The notes beneath the pieces are model-generated. The model was not told where the DNA came from. It saw only the letters and a program-made list of their open reading frames with translations, and did no database searches. A stretch of DNA of 64,000 bases from the NCBI RefSeq assembly GCF_000244975.1, contig NZ_CM001440.1, positions 1,043,538-1,107,537 of the forward strand, in the 5' to 3' direction. Position 1 is the first letter of the stretch, and each line of letters opens with the position of its first letter. Positions 55,915 to 63,761 of the stretch are shown in pieces. The translations under genes and the position numbers were made by a program. This stretch comes from Saccharomonospora cyanea NA-134. Lineage in GTDB: Bacteria; Actinomycetota; Actinomycetes; Mycobacteriales; Pseudonocardiaceae.

Positions 55915-57468
55915 ATGGGACGGAAAGGGAGCAGGGGAGGACGCCTCGCCGCGCTCGGCATGGTGGTGCTGGCGGGAGCACTCGGGGCGCCGGCAGCCTC
56001 GGGAGGGCAGTCCACCGGGGACACACCGTCGCAGCGGCGGTCGGCGGAGTTGCTGTACCACTGCGACACCGAGTCGGGACAGCGCGACCTGCGTGCCCGT
56101 GTCGAACTCTCGATACCCGACGCCGCGTCGGGGGATCGGATCGGCGTGACCGTCCGGGCGACGTTGGGGGAACAGGTGGTCGCCGAACTCGTCGCCGACG
56201 GTGCCGCCGAGGTGAGCGGTGTCGTGTCGGCGACGGTGCTCGTGCGGGAAGCCGGGGACGAGGTGGACGAGTCCGTCCTGTTGCCCGACCTGGCCGTCCC
56301 GGCGACCCCGCTGCCTGCCGAAGGCTCACTGACGCTCACCGGGAGCGGGCGGGTACGGCAGCTCACCACCGACGGCCCCGGCGAGTACAGGGTGTCGGCC
56401 GACCGGTTCAATCTCCTGCTCGGTTGGCGACCACCCGCTTCCGACCCCGGTGACGGCTCGGACGGCTCGGAACCCGACCCCGGCGGCACGGAACCCGACC
56501 CCGGCGGCGAGGAACCCGGCGGTGGCGAGGAACCGACACCGGACAGCGGTCCGGCGCCCACACCGGACGCAGGCGGAGGAGCGGCCGCCGCGGGAAGGCA
56601 ACAGGCACCGCCCGCCCGCGCGTTCGACTGCGCCCCCGCCCCCGGCCAGAACACGACGATCACCACGCTCACCGTGTCGGGTGACGGCACCACCGAGCCG
56701 GGCACCGACGCGGAGGAGCCCGAGTATCACCCCGACGCTCCCCTCGACGGCGGGCGAGTCGGTACGAGCGCGCAGGCCGCGGACATCCCGGAGGACTGCG
56801 TCGACTTCGCGGAGTTGAACAACGCGTGGTGTGCCTACCTGGGCGGGTACACGAACGTCGACCGCATGGGCGCCGCCTTGCGGATCGACCCGGGCATCGT
56901 CAACCTCGCGCTGCCGATCATCGGCCCGTGCAACGACGGTTCCGAATGGTTCTGGTTCTGCCAGACCGCGCGCGCCGAGCTGCGGCACAACGGTGAGAAG
57001 AAGCTCCCGCCGACCCGGAACTCCTTCCACGCCTTCGACTTCATGCCCAACGAGGCCACGGTCGAGCTGACCCAGATCGGTGACATGGAGATCGAGGTAC
57101 GGGCTCAGGTCGTCGCGCCCTACGACGGGTCGGTGATCGCGCGCGCGACGCTGTCCGTGCGGGTCTACGACGTCACAGTGAACGGCGTCGCGCTGGACGT
57201 CGGGGAGAACTGCCGGACACAAGAGCCGATCACGGTCGCCCTGACGGCCGACTACCCCGGCGACTACACCCCCGCCACAGGGGGCTTCCTGGACGGCTAC
57301 ACCGACATCCCGCCCTTCTCGGGCTGCGGGGTCGACGGCGACCTCGATCCACTGCTCACCGGACTGATCTCCGGCAAGGACAACTACGTGAAGATGACGC
57401 AGGGGCAGATCTGTGACATCAGGACCGAACGGTACTGCCCGCCAGTTCCTCCCGAACTGCAGCGCTGA
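55915..57468 (+). CDS. Exported two-domain protein of unknown function, second of three
   Basis: 517 residues. A signal peptide with RLAALGMVVLAGALGAPAAS. First domain at about 40-165 (ELLYHCDTESGQRDLRARVE, SGSGRV-like beta strands), reminiscent of DUF6801 as I remember it. Then an Asp/Gly/Pro/Glu-rich linker (about 178-225). The second domain (about 280-517) has many Cys: EDCVDFAELNNAWCAYLGGY, GPCNDGSEWFWFCQTARAEL, FSGCGVDGD and YCPPVPPELQR. The ATG at 55915 follows AGAGGA closely; a GTG at 55900 is an alternative. Probably secreted or surface-held. Confidence 0.82.
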   Translation: MGRKGSRGGRLAALGMVVLAGALGAPAASGGQSTGDTPSQRRSAELLYHCDTESGQRDLRARVELSIPDAASGDRIGVTVRATLGEQVVAELVADGAAEVSGVVSATVLVREAGDEVDESVLLPDLAVPATPLPAEGSLTLTGSGRVRQLTTDGPGEYRVSADRFNLLLGWRPPASDPGDGSDGSEPDPGGTEPDPGGEEPGGGEEPTPDSGPAPTPDAGGGAAAAGRQQAPPARAFDCAPAPGQNTTITTLTVSGDGTTEPGTDAEEPEYHPDAPLDGGRVGTSAQAADIPEDCVDFAELNNAWCAYLGGYTNVDRMGAALRIDPGIVNLALPIIGPCNDGSEWFWFCQTARAELRHNGEKKLPPTRNSFHAFDFMPNEATVELTQIGDMEIEVRAQVVAPYDGSVIARATLSVRVYDVTVNGVALDVGENCRTQEPITVALTADYPGDYTPATGGFLDGYTDIPPFSGCGVDGDLDPLLTGLISGKDNYVKMTQGQICDIRTERYCPPVPPELQR

Positions 57469-57509
57469 CCCGGCGTCCGCCCAACCCGAAAGTGAAGGAG
57501 GAACACGCG

Positions 57510-58496
57510 ATGAGTCGTGTGAGGACGTTCGGAGGAAGACCGCGCGGCGGCAGACGGGGCGGGTGGCTCGCCAGTGCCACCGCCACCGTCGCCGCGGTCG
57601 TCACCGCGAGCTTCGCCGTGACCACCCCGGCGGTGGCGGACGAGGCCGGTGGTGAGTCCACTCCGGCCGGACACTGGGCGGCGTTCGACCGTTGCCCGGT
57701 GGACGACCCGTCGATGCTCGCCGCCGACGGCGCCGAGCTGGCCGCGCTGTGCCTGGCGTCGTCGTCGGAGTCCGGGACGATGACCATCGGTGAGAAGACC
57801 GTGCCCACGGCCGGGACGAACCTGCAGTTCGGGCTCCTCGGCGACGGCGTGAGTTATGCGTCCGTGTCGCCGGAGGGAGCGGGTATCCGGGCCGAGCCCG
57901 TGACGGTCCCGGGCGGACTGTTGAACCTCGTGTGCCCCAGCGACATTCCCGTGCTCACCTCCCTGTGCGAGAAGGCGGCCGACAGCAGGCTCAACCGGGT
58001 GGTCGCCACGGTCGAACCGGCCGGGGTGCCCACGGACTTCAACCTGACGGCAGGACTCGGCGTCGGGCAGCCGATCGTGACACTGCCCGTGAAGATCCGC
58101 CTCGACAACCCCCTGCTCGGCAGCCGCTGCTACATCGGTTCGGAGACGGACCCGATCCTGTTGCGTCCCCGCAACGCCTCACAGCCGGCGCTCACGCTCA
58201 CGCGTTACGCCCCGGACGGCACCACCCAGGCCGGTGGGCCGATGAGCAACATCGAACTGTCCGGAGCCGACCAGGTCGACGACTCCTTCGCGGTGCCCGA
58301 AGCCAACGGGTGCGGGTTCCTCGGCACGCTCGACTGGGCCGTCAACGCCCAGCTCGGTCTTCCCTCACCCGAAGGAGCCAACAGCCTGTCGCTCGACGAC
58401 GCCGTGACCACGACCGGCGGTTTCTACACCCCGGCGGCGTTCGCTCCCGACCAGGGCCGCCTGCTGTCCGAGTACTGGCACGCCGCCAGCCGGTGA
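57510..58496 (+). CDS. Exported protein of unknown function, third of three
   Basis: 328 residues. An Arg-rich N-terminus with a long hydrophobic stretch (WLASATATVAAVVTASFAVT) and likely cleavage after AVA. The mature protein has several Cys (FDRCPVDDP, ALCLASS, LVCPSDIPVLTSLCEK, SRCYIGSETDP and ANGCGFLG) and beta-rich FNLTAGLGVGQPIVTLPVKI. It resembles the first member in length of loops and Cys placement more than in sequence. AAGGAGGAA precedes the ATG at 57510 by about eight bases; 41 bases after the second gene, so probably cotranscribed with it. Confidence 0.84.
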   Translation: MSRVRTFGGRPRGGRRGGWLASATATVAAVVTASFAVTTPAVADEAGGESTPAGHWAAFDRCPVDDPSMLAADGAELAALCLASSSESGTMTIGEKTVPTAGTNLQFGLLGDGVSYASVSPEGAGIRAEPVTVPGGLLNLVCPSDIPVLTSLCEKAADSRLNRVVATVEPAGVPTDFNLTAGLGVGQPIVTLPVKIRLDNPLLGSRCYIGSETDPILLRPRNASQPALTLTRYAPDGTTQAGGPMSNIELSGADQVDDSFAVPEANGCGFLGTLDWAVNAQLGLPSPEGANSLSLDDAVTTTGGFYTPAAFAPDQGRLLSEYWHAASR

Positions 58497-58504
58497 GCCT
58501 CGCC

Positions 58505-58537
58505 CGCCCCGCCGAGCCGGGAGGCTCAGGCGGGGCG
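58505..58537. terminator. Bidirectional terminator between the exported triad and the nitroreductase
   Basis: CGCCCCGCC pairs with GGCGGGGCG, enclosing GAGCC/GGCTC around GGGA. The 3' codons of the minus-strand nitroreductase gene form one arm. Confidence 0.75.
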
Positions 58538-59236
58538 GCCCGTGGCGAACAGCATCGTCGGGATCTCGTTCTCCGGAAGTCCCAGCAGGGTGCCGACGGC
58601 GGCGTCGTCGAAACCGGCCACGGCGCACCCGGCGAGTCCCAGTGCCGTGGCCACCAGGTACAGGTTCTGCACGGCCACGCCCGAGTCGACGTGCAGGGTC
58701 CGGTAGTGCCGCAGTGGGTACTTGTCGAACGCGACGTCGAGCCGCGCGGTGATCGCCACGCTGACGGCGGGCTGCCACGCGAACTCCTCCTGGAGGTACG
58801 CGTGTTCGAGATCCGGGCCCGGATCGGTGTCGGTGAGCTGCACGAGCGCGTGCGACACGGGCTCGTAGCGGTACACGCCCTGGTCAAGGCCCTCGACGCG
58901 GCGTACCACCGCGTACGCGCGCAGGATGTCCAGCCCGCCCGCGCTCGGCGCCATGCTCAGGGGGTACTGGTCCACGCCGTAGGCGGGCACGAAGCGTTGC
59001 ACGCCCATCGAGAACCGCAGCAGCGCGCTCAGCGCCGGCAGTTCGAGGTGAGCGCTGGAGAACTCGTACGACGAGTGCCGTCTCGCGAGCGTCGCCACCA
59101 GCCCGGCCTTGGGCGGGTGCACGTCCGGCAACGGGATGTGGCTCGCCAGCGGCAACGGCTCCGCCGGCACAGGCAACTGTGCGTTCAGCAGGCGGTGCAC
59201 CGCCAGCGCGCGTTCGGTGGTTTCCCGACCACTCAC
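58526..59236 (-). CDS. Nitroreductase / SagB-type oxidoreductase
   Basis: 236 residues of the FMN nitroreductase fold: RRHSSYEFSSAHLELPALSA, SMAPSAGGLDILRAYAVVRR, GVYRYEPVSHALVQL and VQNLYLVATALGLAGCAVAG. The SagB subgroup oxidises azolines in thiazole/oxazole peptides, but no cyclodehydratase or precursor gene is nearby, so a different role is likely. The GTG at 59236 is the natural start. An isolated single gene. Confidence 0.83.
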   Translation of the reverse strand: MSGRETTERALAVHRLLNAQLPVPAEPLPLASHIPLPDVHPPKAGLVATLARRHSSYEFSSAHLELPALSALLRFSMGVQRFVPAYGVDQYPLSMAPSAGGLDILRAYAVVRRVEGLDQGVYRYEPVSHALVQLTDTDPGPDLEHAYLQEEFAWQPAVSVAITARLDVAFDKYPLRHYRTLHVDSGVAVQNLYLVATALGLAGCAVAGFDDAAVGTLLGLPENEIPTMLFATGRPA

Positions 59237-59349
59237 GACGGCTCCCGTCGCTTCCCCTCGTCACCGACCACGGCGGCATCGTAACCCGTTCGAGCGTATT
59301 GGTGCGTTTTCTCGGCCACACCGAACTGTGATCCGTGCCGACCCGACAC

Positions 59350-59390
59350 CGGGTCCGCGGTCTGTGCACGCGTGTCCGCACTTCGGGGCG
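59350..59390 (-). repeat. 21-bp dispersed repeat, locus 7
   Basis: Complement orientation: CGGGTCCG, CGGTCTGTGCACG, CGTGTCCG and a shortened spacer. It ends ten bases before the 3' end of the helD-like gene. Confidence 0.8.
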
Positions 59391-59399
59391 TGGCGGGCG

Positions 59400-61511
59400 T
59401 CACCTCGAGGGACTGAGCCAGCCGTCGTCGGAAGCCAGCACCGTGAGCTGCTGGGTGGCTCGCGTCAACGCCACGTACAACACGCGTCTGCCCGTCAACG
59501 ACTCGTCGACCAGTTCGGTGGGCTCCACCAGCACGACGGCGTCGTACTCGAGCCCCTTCGAGTCGAGGCTGCCCACCACCTTGAGCCGGTCGTCGCCGTG
59601 GCCCGCGACCCAGCGGCGAACCTCGGCCACGCGGTCCATCGCGCAGATCACGCCGACCGTGCCCTCGACGGCGTCGAGGAGTTCCTTGGCCGCCACCTGC
59701 GTGGCCGTCTCCAGAGTGCCGGGGTCGATGTGGCGAACCTCCGGCGTGATGCCCGTGGCACGCACCGCGCGCGGCAACTCGTCCGGCTCCGCGTGACCCG
59801 ACACCACACGGGCGGCGAGGTCGAAGATCTCGGACGAGTTCCGGTAGTTCGTGCGCAACGTGTACCGCCTCCGGGCCGTGCGCGCGCCGAACGCCTGGTC
59901 ACGAGCCTTCGCCGCCTCCTCGGGGTCGGGCCAGGAGCTCTGCACGGGGTCGCCCACCACGGTCCAGCTCGCGTACTTACCGCGACGACCGACCATCCGC
60001 CACTGCATGGGGGAGAGGTCCTGCGCCTCGTCCACGACGATGTGGGAGTACTCGTCGTAGTGGTCCGGCCTGCGCTGCCCCTCGCGAGGCTGTTCCGGCT
60101 CGGCGTCCCGCCTGCGCCGCCGCTTGGGAGGCGGTCCGAGCAGTACCCGCAGTTCGTCGAGCAACGCGATGTCCGCCACCGTCCACTCGCGATCGCGATC
60201 GCGCAACGAGGCGGCCAGCAGCGAGACCTCCTCCGAGTTGAGCACGTTGCGGGCGGCGCGCGAGAGACGGCGTTCGTCACCGAGCCAGCGCAGCACCTGG
60301 GCCGGGTACAGCACCGGCCACCACACCACGAGGAAGCGGTGGAAGTCGATCCGCTCACCGAGGTCGGTGATCAGTTGCGCGCGGTCGAACTCGCGACCGT
60401 CGGCGCGGGCGTAGGACTCGGCCTTGTCCGCCAACGCCTCCAGCAGTGCCTCGGCTGCCCGGACCCGCGACCGGTTCGGCGGCGCTCCGCTGCCGTGCAC
60501 CTTCCGCCTGACCTTGTCGAGTTCCTTCGCGTCCAGCCTGATGACCTCGCCCCGGTAGACGATCCTCATCTCGGTGGGCGCGTCGGGCGGGGTCTCGCGC
60601 AGCGCCTTGCCGAGCACCTTGCGCATCCGCAACGAGCCCTTGACGGCCGCCAGCGGCGCCGGGTCGTGACGGGTGGCGTCGAGGCCGTCCAGCACCTGCC
60701 CGAGCGACCGCAGTTCGACGTTGGTCTCACCCATCGACGGCAGTACCCGGGAGATGTAGTTGGTGAAGACCCCGGACGGTCCCACCACGAGCACTCCCGA
60801 GCCCCCGAGCTGACGCCGGTACCGGTACAGCAGGTACGCCGCCCGGTGCAGCGCCACCGCGGTCTTGCCGGTGCCGGGACCACCGGTGATCTCGGTCACC
60901 CCGCGCCACGGCGCGCGGATGACTTCGTCCTGCTCCTTCTGGATGGTGGCGACGATGTCGCGCATCACCTCGCCCCGCGACCGGCCGAGCGCCGCCATCA
61001 GCGCGCCCTGGCCGACCACGTTCATGCCGTCGGGCACCGCCTCCGGCATCAGGACGTCGTCGTCGACGTCGAGCACCGACTGCCCCGAACACCGGATCAC
61101 CCTGCGGCGCACCACGTTCATCGGTTCCTCGGCCGTCGCCTGGTAGAACGCGGCGGCCGCCGGAGCGCGCCAGTCGGTGACGAGGTTGTTGAACTCCGCG
61201 TCGCGGATCCCGAGCCTGCCCACGTGGACGGTCTCCGAGTCGGTGTGGTCCAGTCGTCCGAAGACCAGGCCCTCGTACTCGGCGTCCAGCGTCTGGAGCG
61301 TCTGGTTGGCGTGGAACACCATCATGTCGCGCTCGTACAGCATCGACGCCTGCTCGAACACGGCTTCGCGTTGGGCTCCGCGACCGAGTTCGTAGCCACG
61401 GGCGCGCATGGCCTCGGCCTGCGCGCGCAACTCCGCGAGCCGGGCGTACACCCGGTCCACGTGAGTCTGTTCGATGGCGATCTCGGCCCGTCTGACCCGG
61501 GACTCCGACAC
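59400..61511 (-). CDS. helD: HelD-like superfamily 1 helicase (RNA polymerase-associated)
   Basis: 703 residues. An N-terminal helical arm (VRRAEIAIEQTHVDRVYARL at the start) precedes Walker A ITGGPGTGKTAVALHRAAYL near 213, a large insertion, the Walker B VVDEAQDLSPMQWRMVG near 505, RRRYTLRTNYRNSSEIFDLA and VLYVALTRATQQLTVL. This matches actinobacterial HelD, which clears nucleic acid from RNA polymerase; UvrD/Rep-like repair helicases are the alternative. GAGGAG lies six bases before the GTG at 61511, preferred over upstream in-frame starts that run to 61628. Divergent from rsmD. Confidence 0.87.
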   Translation of the reverse strand: MSESRVRRAEIAIEQTHVDRVYARLAELRAQAEAMRARGYELGRGAQREAVFEQASMLYERDMMVFHANQTLQTLDAEYEGLVFGRLDHTDSETVHVGRLGIRDAEFNNLVTDWRAPAAAAFYQATAEEPMNVVRRRVIRCSGQSVLDVDDDVLMPEAVPDGMNVVGQGALMAALGRSRGEVMRDIVATIQKEQDEVIRAPWRGVTEITGGPGTGKTAVALHRAAYLLYRYRRQLGGSGVLVVGPSGVFTNYISRVLPSMGETNVELRSLGQVLDGLDATRHDPAPLAAVKGSLRMRKVLGKALRETPPDAPTEMRIVYRGEVIRLDAKELDKVRRKVHGSGAPPNRSRVRAAEALLEALADKAESYARADGREFDRAQLITDLGERIDFHRFLVVWWPVLYPAQVLRWLGDERRLSRAARNVLNSEEVSLLAASLRDRDREWTVADIALLDELRVLLGPPPKRRRRRDAEPEQPREGQRRPDHYDEYSHIVVDEAQDLSPMQWRMVGRRGKYASWTVVGDPVQSSWPDPEEAAKARDQAFGARTARRRYTLRTNYRNSSEIFDLAARVVSGHAEPDELPRAVRATGITPEVRHIDPGTLETATQVAAKELLDAVEGTVGVICAMDRVAEVRRWVAGHGDDRLKVVGSLDSKGLEYDAVVLVEPTELVDESLTGRRVLYVALTRATQQLTVLASDDGWLSPSR

Positions 61512-61621
61512 TCGCGCTCCTCGCAGCTGGTCGCCTCGGAAAGGGGGAAGAACGACTTTACGCGATCGCTTTCGCGGCATGACCGCGTCCCGCCTCGCGG
61601 ACGGGGTGCGAGCATGGTGCG

Positions 61622-62179
61622 GTGACAAGGATCGTGGCCGGGCGAGCAGGCGGGCGCACGCTGCGGGTTCCGCCGAAGGGAACGAGACCGACGACGGAGC
61701 TGGTGCGGGAGGCGTTGTTCAGCGCGCTGGAGGCCGCCGACGAGCTCGACGGTGTGCGGGTGCTGGACCTGTACTCGGGGTCGGGGGCGTTGGGGTTGGA
61801 GGCGCTGTCACGCGGCGCCCGGGAGGCCGTGTTCGTGGAGGCCGACCGCACCGCTGCCGACATCCTGCGCGGCAACATCGCCAACGTCGGCCTCGGTGGT
61901 GTGGTGAGGCAGGGCAGGGTCGAGGCCGTGGTGTCCGAGCCCACGGGTGAGCCGTTCGACCTGGTGCTCGCCGACCCGCCGTACGCGGTGGACGCGGAGA
62001 CGCTCGGAGTGGTGTTGACCCGCCTGGTCGACAACGGCTGGCTCGCCGCGAACGCGCTCGTGGTGGTCGAACGCCGGGTGCACGACGGGCCACCGCGGTG
62101 GCCGGAGGCGTTGCGCGTGCTGCGCACCCGTACCTACGGCGACAACGGGCTCTTCCGCGCCGAATACGTGCCGGAGTGA
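61622..62179 (+). CDS. rsmD: 16S rRNA (guanine(966)-N(2))-methyltransferase
   Basis: 185 residues. RIVAGRAGGRTLRVPPKGTR is the family N-terminus, VLDLYSGSGALGLEALSRG the SAM motif I, and LVLADPPYAVD the catalytic DPPY. It methylates G966 of 16S rRNA (E. coli numbering). coaD follows by 62 bases, the usual rsmD-coaD pair. Confidence 0.95.
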   Translation: MTRIVAGRAGGRTLRVPPKGTRPTTELVREALFSALEAADELDGVRVLDLYSGSGALGLEALSRGAREAVFVEADRTAADILRGNIANVGLGGVVRQGRVEAVVSEPTGEPFDLVLADPPYAVDAETLGVVLTRLVDNGWLAANALVVVERRVHDGPPRWPEALRVLRTRTYGDNGLFRAEYVPE

Positions 62180-62241
62180 GCGGGGCGAGCTGTTCGTCAC
62201 ATCTTGCGCGGTGCGCCGTCGCAGTTGGTAGCGTCCGCGCC

Positions 62242-62724
62242 ATGCGGCGAGCGGTCTGTCCCGGTTCCTACGACCCAGCGACCAACGGGCACCTCGACAT
62301 CATCGAACGCGCCGCCGCGCTGTTCGACGAGGTGGTCGTGGCCGTGCTCATCAACAAGAAGAAGCAGGGTCTGTTCACCATCGACGAGCGGCTCGACATG
62401 TTGCGCGAGGTCACGCGCGACCTGCCCAACGTGCGGGTGGACTCGTGGCACGGTCTGCTGGTCGACTACTGCCGCGACCACGGCATCGTCGCCGTCGCCA
62501 AGGGTCTGCGCTCGGTGAGTGACTTCGACTACGAGCTGCAGATGGCGCAGATGAACCGCGAGTTGTCGGGGGTGGAGACGCTGTTGATGTCGAACAACCC
62601 GGCGTACAGCTTCCTGTCGAGCTCGCTGGTCAAGGAGGTCGCCACCTACGGCGGCGACGTCAGCGAGATGGTGCCCCCGGCCGTCCACGAGCGACTCATG
62701 GCGAAGCTCGCCCAACAGCCGTAA
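62242..62724 (+). CDS. coaD: Phosphopantetheine adenylyltransferase
   Basis: Transfers AMP to 4'-phosphopantetheine in coenzyme A synthesis. 160 residues: CPGSYDPATNGHLDIIERAA with the TxGH nucleotide motif, GLRSVSDFDYELQMAQMNRE near 90, and FLSSSLVKEVATYGGDVSEM. The ATG at 62242 is seven bases after TAGCGT (62229-62234), a probable leaderless start. Confidence 0.97.
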   Translation: MRRAVCPGSYDPATNGHLDIIERAAALFDEVVVAVLINKKKQGLFTIDERLDMLREVTRDLPNVRVDSWHGLLVDYCRDHGIVAVAKGLRSVSDFDYELQMAQMNRELSGVETLLMSNNPAYSFLSSSLVKEVATYGGDVSEMVPPAVHERLMAKLAQQP

Positions 62725-62747
62725 CCCTGGCCCGAGCCGGTGCGTCT

Positions 62748-62816
62748 CGTGTCCGCGGCCTGTGCACGTGTGCTCGCACTTCCGGTACGCCCACGCGTAC
62801 GGAAACTGCGGACACG
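62748..62816. repeat. 21-bp dispersed repeat, locus 8, two arms in opposite orientation
   Basis: The left arm (62748-62789) has two units in complement orientation (CGTGTCCG, CGGCCTGTGCACG, TGTGCTCG, CACTTCCGGTACG). The right arm (62796-62816) is one direct unit (CGTACGGAAACTG then CGGACACG). The inverted layout resembles locus 4. Starts 24 bases after coaD. Confidence 0.85.
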
Positions 62817-62943
62817 GTTGCGGGTGGGGCGGCACCTTCGGTAGTCGGCGGGACACGCCTGGCGCGGCGGTTACCGCCGATCGGGCACCGGACGCGGCAG
62901 ACTGATGGGAGTCGCGTGGAACCGATGCCGCGAGGGAGTTGCC

Positions 62944-63633
62944 GTGTACCGGGTTTTCGAGGCGCTCGACGAGCTCGTCACGATCGTGGAGGAGGCTCGA
63001 GGGGTCCCGATGACGGTGAGTTGCGTCGTCCCGCGCGGCGACGTGCTCGAACTGCTCGACGACATCCGCGACGCGCTGCCCGCCGAGGTCGACGACGCGC
63101 AGGACGTGCTCGACCGTCGTGACGAGATCGTTCACACAGCGCGCGCCCAGGCCGAGGAGACGATCGGCTCGGCCAACGACGAGGCCGAACGCCTGCTGGC
63201 CGAGGCCCGTGCCGAGGCCGAACGCATCATCGCCGAGGCGCGCGCCGAAGCCGACCGCACCATCGCCGCCGGTGAGGCGGAGTACGCCGACGTCACCGAG
63301 CGCGCCCGTACCGAGGCCGACCGTATGGTGCAGGCAGGCCGCGACGCCTACGAACGCGCGGTCGACGACGGCAAGCGTGAGCAGGCCAGACTCGTGTCGC
63401 AGACCGAGGTCGTGCAGGCCGCGCACAACGAGGCCGCCCGCATCGTGGACGAGGCGCACGAGGAAGCCGATCGCCAGCGCGCCGACTGCGACGCGTACGT
63501 GGACAACAAGCTCGCCGAGTTCTCCGACCTGCTCGCCACCACGCTGCGGACGGTGGACTCGGGCCGCAACCACCTGCGTGGACCGCTGTCGCCCGCGTCG
63601 CGTACTCCCGTCTACGACTACCAGGCACAGTGA
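62944..63633 (+). CDS. sepIVA: DivIVA-domain septum protein, SepIVA-like
   Basis: 229 residues. MYRVFEALDELVTIVEEARG and PRGDVLELLDDIRDALPAEV form the DivIVA-like N-terminus. A continuous Glu/Ala-rich coiled coil follows at about 60-200 (RLLAEARAEAERIIAEARAE), with a short unstructured C-terminus. In mycobacteria the homologue (Rv2927c) is needed for septation and peptidoglycan regulation at the inner membrane. GAGGGAG lies seven bases before the GTG at 62944. It precedes the yceD-type gene, as in M. tuberculosis. Confidence 0.92.
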   Translation: MYRVFEALDELVTIVEEARGVPMTVSCVVPRGDVLELLDDIRDALPAEVDDAQDVLDRRDEIVHTARAQAEETIGSANDEAERLLAEARAEAERIIAEARAEADRTIAAGEAEYADVTERARTEADRMVQAGRDAYERAVDDGKREQARLVSQTEVVQAAHNEAARIVDEAHEEADRQRADCDAYVDNKLAEFSDLLATTLRTVDSGRNHLRGPLSPASRTPVYDYQAQ

Positions 63634-63761
63634 GGTCCTCACTCGCGTACGCTGGTGGGTGAGGTCGGTCGACCGAGTGCGCGCGAGGTCCGGGTGAGCC
63701 CCGACGCGCGTCCCGGCTCGGCCTCCCAGACCATCCACCGCGATCGCGCGAGAAAGCTTCG

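Noticed and set aside
11839-62816. CRISPR array explanation for the 21-bp repeats
   Set aside because: Arrays have at most three units, no unique spacers of uniform length, and are scattered at eight loci with no cas genes.
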